From Flavivirga jejuensis (GTDB lineage: Bacteria > Bacteroidota > Bacteroidia > Flavobacteriales > Flavobacteriaceae), in NCBI RefSeq assembly GCF_030540765.1, contig NZ_JAUOEL010000002.1:496001-560000 (forward strand): a DNA stretch of 64,000 nt. The letters run 5' to 3'. The translations under genes and the position numbers were made by a program. The notes beneath the pieces are model-generated. The model was not told where the DNA came from. It saw only the letters and a list, made by a program, of their open reading frames with translations, and ran no database searches. Numbering within the stretch: the first letter of the stretch is position 1; every line of letters begins with the position of its first letter. Shown in pieces: positions 62,690 through 64,000 of this stretch.

Positions 62690-63709
62690 ATGAAAGCCTT
62701 CAAGTACATTCTATTCTTATTACTTATTGCAATTATAGGAACCTCTATTTATATTGCTGTACAACCTAATTCATTTGAAGTCACCAGAACTAGAACAATA
62801 AAAGCCCCCACTGCTGTTATTTACAATAATGTTATTGATTTTAAAAATTGGGAGGCTTGGTCTTCTTGGGCTGAAGCAGACCCAGACATGAAAATCACGC
62901 TTGCAGAACAAACCAATGGTGTAAATGGATCGTATTCTTGGGAAGACAAGGATGGCATTGGAACTATGAAAAATGTAGACGCTGAAGAAAACAAATCAAT
63001 CACTCAGGAAATGCAATTTGCAGAGTTTCCAAAATCTGATATCTCCTGGGATTTTAAACCAAATGATGATGGTACAACAGATGTAACCTGGAAAATTTCT
63101 GGAAAAAACCTACCATTCGGTTTTAAAGCTTATGCCACTTTTATTGGAGGTATGGAAAATGAAATAGCGCCTCATTATGAACGAAGTCTAGAAAAATTAG
63201 ATAGTATTGTTGTTGCTAGTATGAAAACATATAGTATTATAATAAATGGTGTTACCCAACATAGTGGAGGTTATTATTTATACAATACCACATCTTGTAA
63301 AATAGATGAATTAGCTAACAAAATGCAAGAGATGCTTCCAAAAGTTGGTGATTATACCATAAAGAATAAGATAACAATGGCTGGCGCTCCTTTTACAAGC
63401 TATCATAAATGGGATGTAGAAAATAATGCCGTTATGTTTTCATGTTGCGTTCCTACAACTGAAAAAATAATTTCTTCAGATAGCGATATTCTTACTGGAC
63501 AGTTAAAACCATTTAAAGCTATTAAAACAACGCTTAAGGGTAATTATGATAATTTAAAAGAAGCATGGGAAACCGCCTCTAAACACATAAAAGATAATGG
63601 TTTAGAAGAACTACATAATCAACCTGCTCTTGAAGTATATAAAACAGATCCTATGAGTTACCCTAACCCTGCAGATTGGATTACTGAAATATATATTCCT
63701 ATAAAATAA
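62690..63709 (+). CDS. SRPBCC and GyrI-like two-domain protein
   Basis: A 339-residue protein with an N-terminal membrane helix (about 5-24), an SRPBCC (START-like) ligand pocket about 28-170 (VIDFKNWEAWSSWAEADPDMKI; GSYSWEDKDGIGTM) and a C-terminal GyrI-like small-molecule-binding domain about 180-339 ending DWITEIYIPIK. Both are ligand-binding folds, so it may sense or carry a hydrophobic compound. Similar fusions are widespread in Bacteroidota; function unknown. Confidence 0.88.
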   Translation: MKAFKYILFLLLIAIIGTSIYIAVQPNSFEVTRTRTIKAPTAVIYNNVIDFKNWEAWSSWAEADPDMKITLAEQTNGVNGSYSWEDKDGIGTMKNVDAEENKSITQEMQFAEFPKSDISWDFKPNDDGTTDVTWKISGKNLPFGFKAYATFIGGMENEIAPHYERSLEKLDSIVVASMKTYSIIINGVTQHSGGYYLYNTTSCKIDELANKMQEMLPKVGDYTIKNKITMAGAPFTSYHKWDVENNAVMFSCCVPTTEKIISSDSDILTGQLKPFKAIKTTLKGNYDNLKEAWETASKHIKDNGLEELHNQPALEVYKTDPMSYPNPADWITEIYIPIK

Positions 63710-63806
63710 ATGCATGAAGCAATTTGTACCTAAGAGTTCACTTTACTATTAAAAACATAAAACAAATGCACCATCAAACCATTAAAGAACAAATTAAATC
63801 TAACTG

Positions 63807-64000
63807 ATGAAAAGTCTTTTATTCGTTTTTTTAGGCGGTGGTTTTGGTAGTGTGCTACGCTATATTATTGGTAAATATCTAAATAATGCAGAAACAGGTA
63901 TTCCTTATGGTACATTTGCTGCGAATATTTTAGGGAGTTTACTTATTGGTATAATACTTGGTTTAGCAGCCAAGAATGATTCGCTAACACAAAACCAGAC
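63807..64000 (+). CDS. crcB: Fluoride exporter CrcB/Fluc (partial)
   Basis: The window ends within the gene. The first 64 residues show GGGFGSVLRYIIGKYL at the start and GTFAANILGSLLIGIILG, both typical of the Fluc fluoride channel (small four-helix protein, dual-topology dimer). No fluoride riboswitch was recognised upstream. Start ATG at 63807. Confidence 0.93.
   Translation, partial: MKSLLFVFLGGGFGSVLRYIIGKYLNNAETGIPYGTFAANILGSLLIGIILGLAAKNDSLTQNQ

Noticed and set aside
63710-63806. Possible fluoride riboswitch before crcB
   Set aside because: I could not find the conserved core or pseudoknot of the crcB motif; the leader is short and AT-rich.

Overview
The window looks like chromosomal DNA from a marine-type member of the Flavobacteriaceae (Bacteroidota). 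The supporting signs are a base composition rich in A and T, the gliding-motility ABC genes gldF and gldG beside dnaN, the bacillithiol gene bshB1, two secreted proteins with C-terminal type IX secretion (T9SS) sorting domains, many SPII lipoproteins, -7 boxes of the Bacteroidota type (TAnnTTTG), and sodium-coupled symporters with polysaccharide-active enzymes. No genus can be named from sequence reading alone. There is no prophage, intact insertion sequence, CRISPR array or rRNA.

Layout. 1-7.6 kb: a minus-strand trio (Crp/Fnr regulator, SnoaL-like, YceI), an FKBP lipoprotein, a Bcr/CflA efflux pump, an MsbA-like ABC exporter, a TPR protein and a fumarylacetoacetate-hydrolase-fold enzyme. 7.7-16 kb: an acetate-use cluster (cNMP/CBS/DUF294 sensor and DEDDh exonuclease converging on acs, an SSS symporter and DUF4212), then an AGCS amino-acid symporter. 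16-27 kb: envelope and polysaccharide genes (DUF1624 acyltransferase, TfoX-N protein, serine hydrolase, alpha-carbonic anhydrase, GH2 enzyme, GT61 glycosyltransferase, T9SS beta-helix protein). 27-35 kb: purC, phoH, a three-gene operon (SAM hydroxide adenosyltransferase, monooxygenase, isochorismatase), gldF-unknown-gldG and dnaN. 35-46 kb: DUF4870, cytochrome c and universal stress protein, two tandem M28 peptidases, tRNA-His, bshB1, an SLC13 transporter and pckA. 46-52 kb: DUF2490, a compact MATE-unknown-VOC-rlmF operon and a secreted lyase-lectin protein. 52-60 kb: a lipoprotein, then a membrane protein, a non-secreted trypsin-like protease and an unknown protein, all joined to a TPR histidine kinase and NarL-type regulator, followed by an exported protein and a receiver-less LuxR protein. 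60-64 kb: a 28-residue membrane microprotein, dipeptidyl peptidase III, an SRPBCC-GyrI protein and the start of crcB.

The best candidate for an undescribed system is 53.9-60.1 kb. The genes for the protease, its unknown partner, the histidine kinase and the response regulator are nearly contiguous; the partner gene and the kinase gene overlap by 4 bases (TTGA), as do the kinase and regulator genes (ATGA). Two near-identical NarL-type 7-2-7 inverted sites, sharing 14 identical bases, lie 58 and 53 bases before the first gene of the cluster and before the exported-protein gene. This suggests a self-regulated regulon linking an intracellular protease to envelope sensing.

Mobile and repeat DNA is modest: two MITE-like elements with shared termini in opposite orientation (45.8 and 52.0 kb), a dispersed intergenic repeat (3.8 and 26.7 kb), a nested-hairpin element (36.0 kb), a degenerate ATTGCGAG-type repeat (46.75 kb), and a 3' remnant of a second GH2 gene beyond the GT61 gene. 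Several genes at tight junctions use TTG starts, and rlmF seems to need an ATT start.
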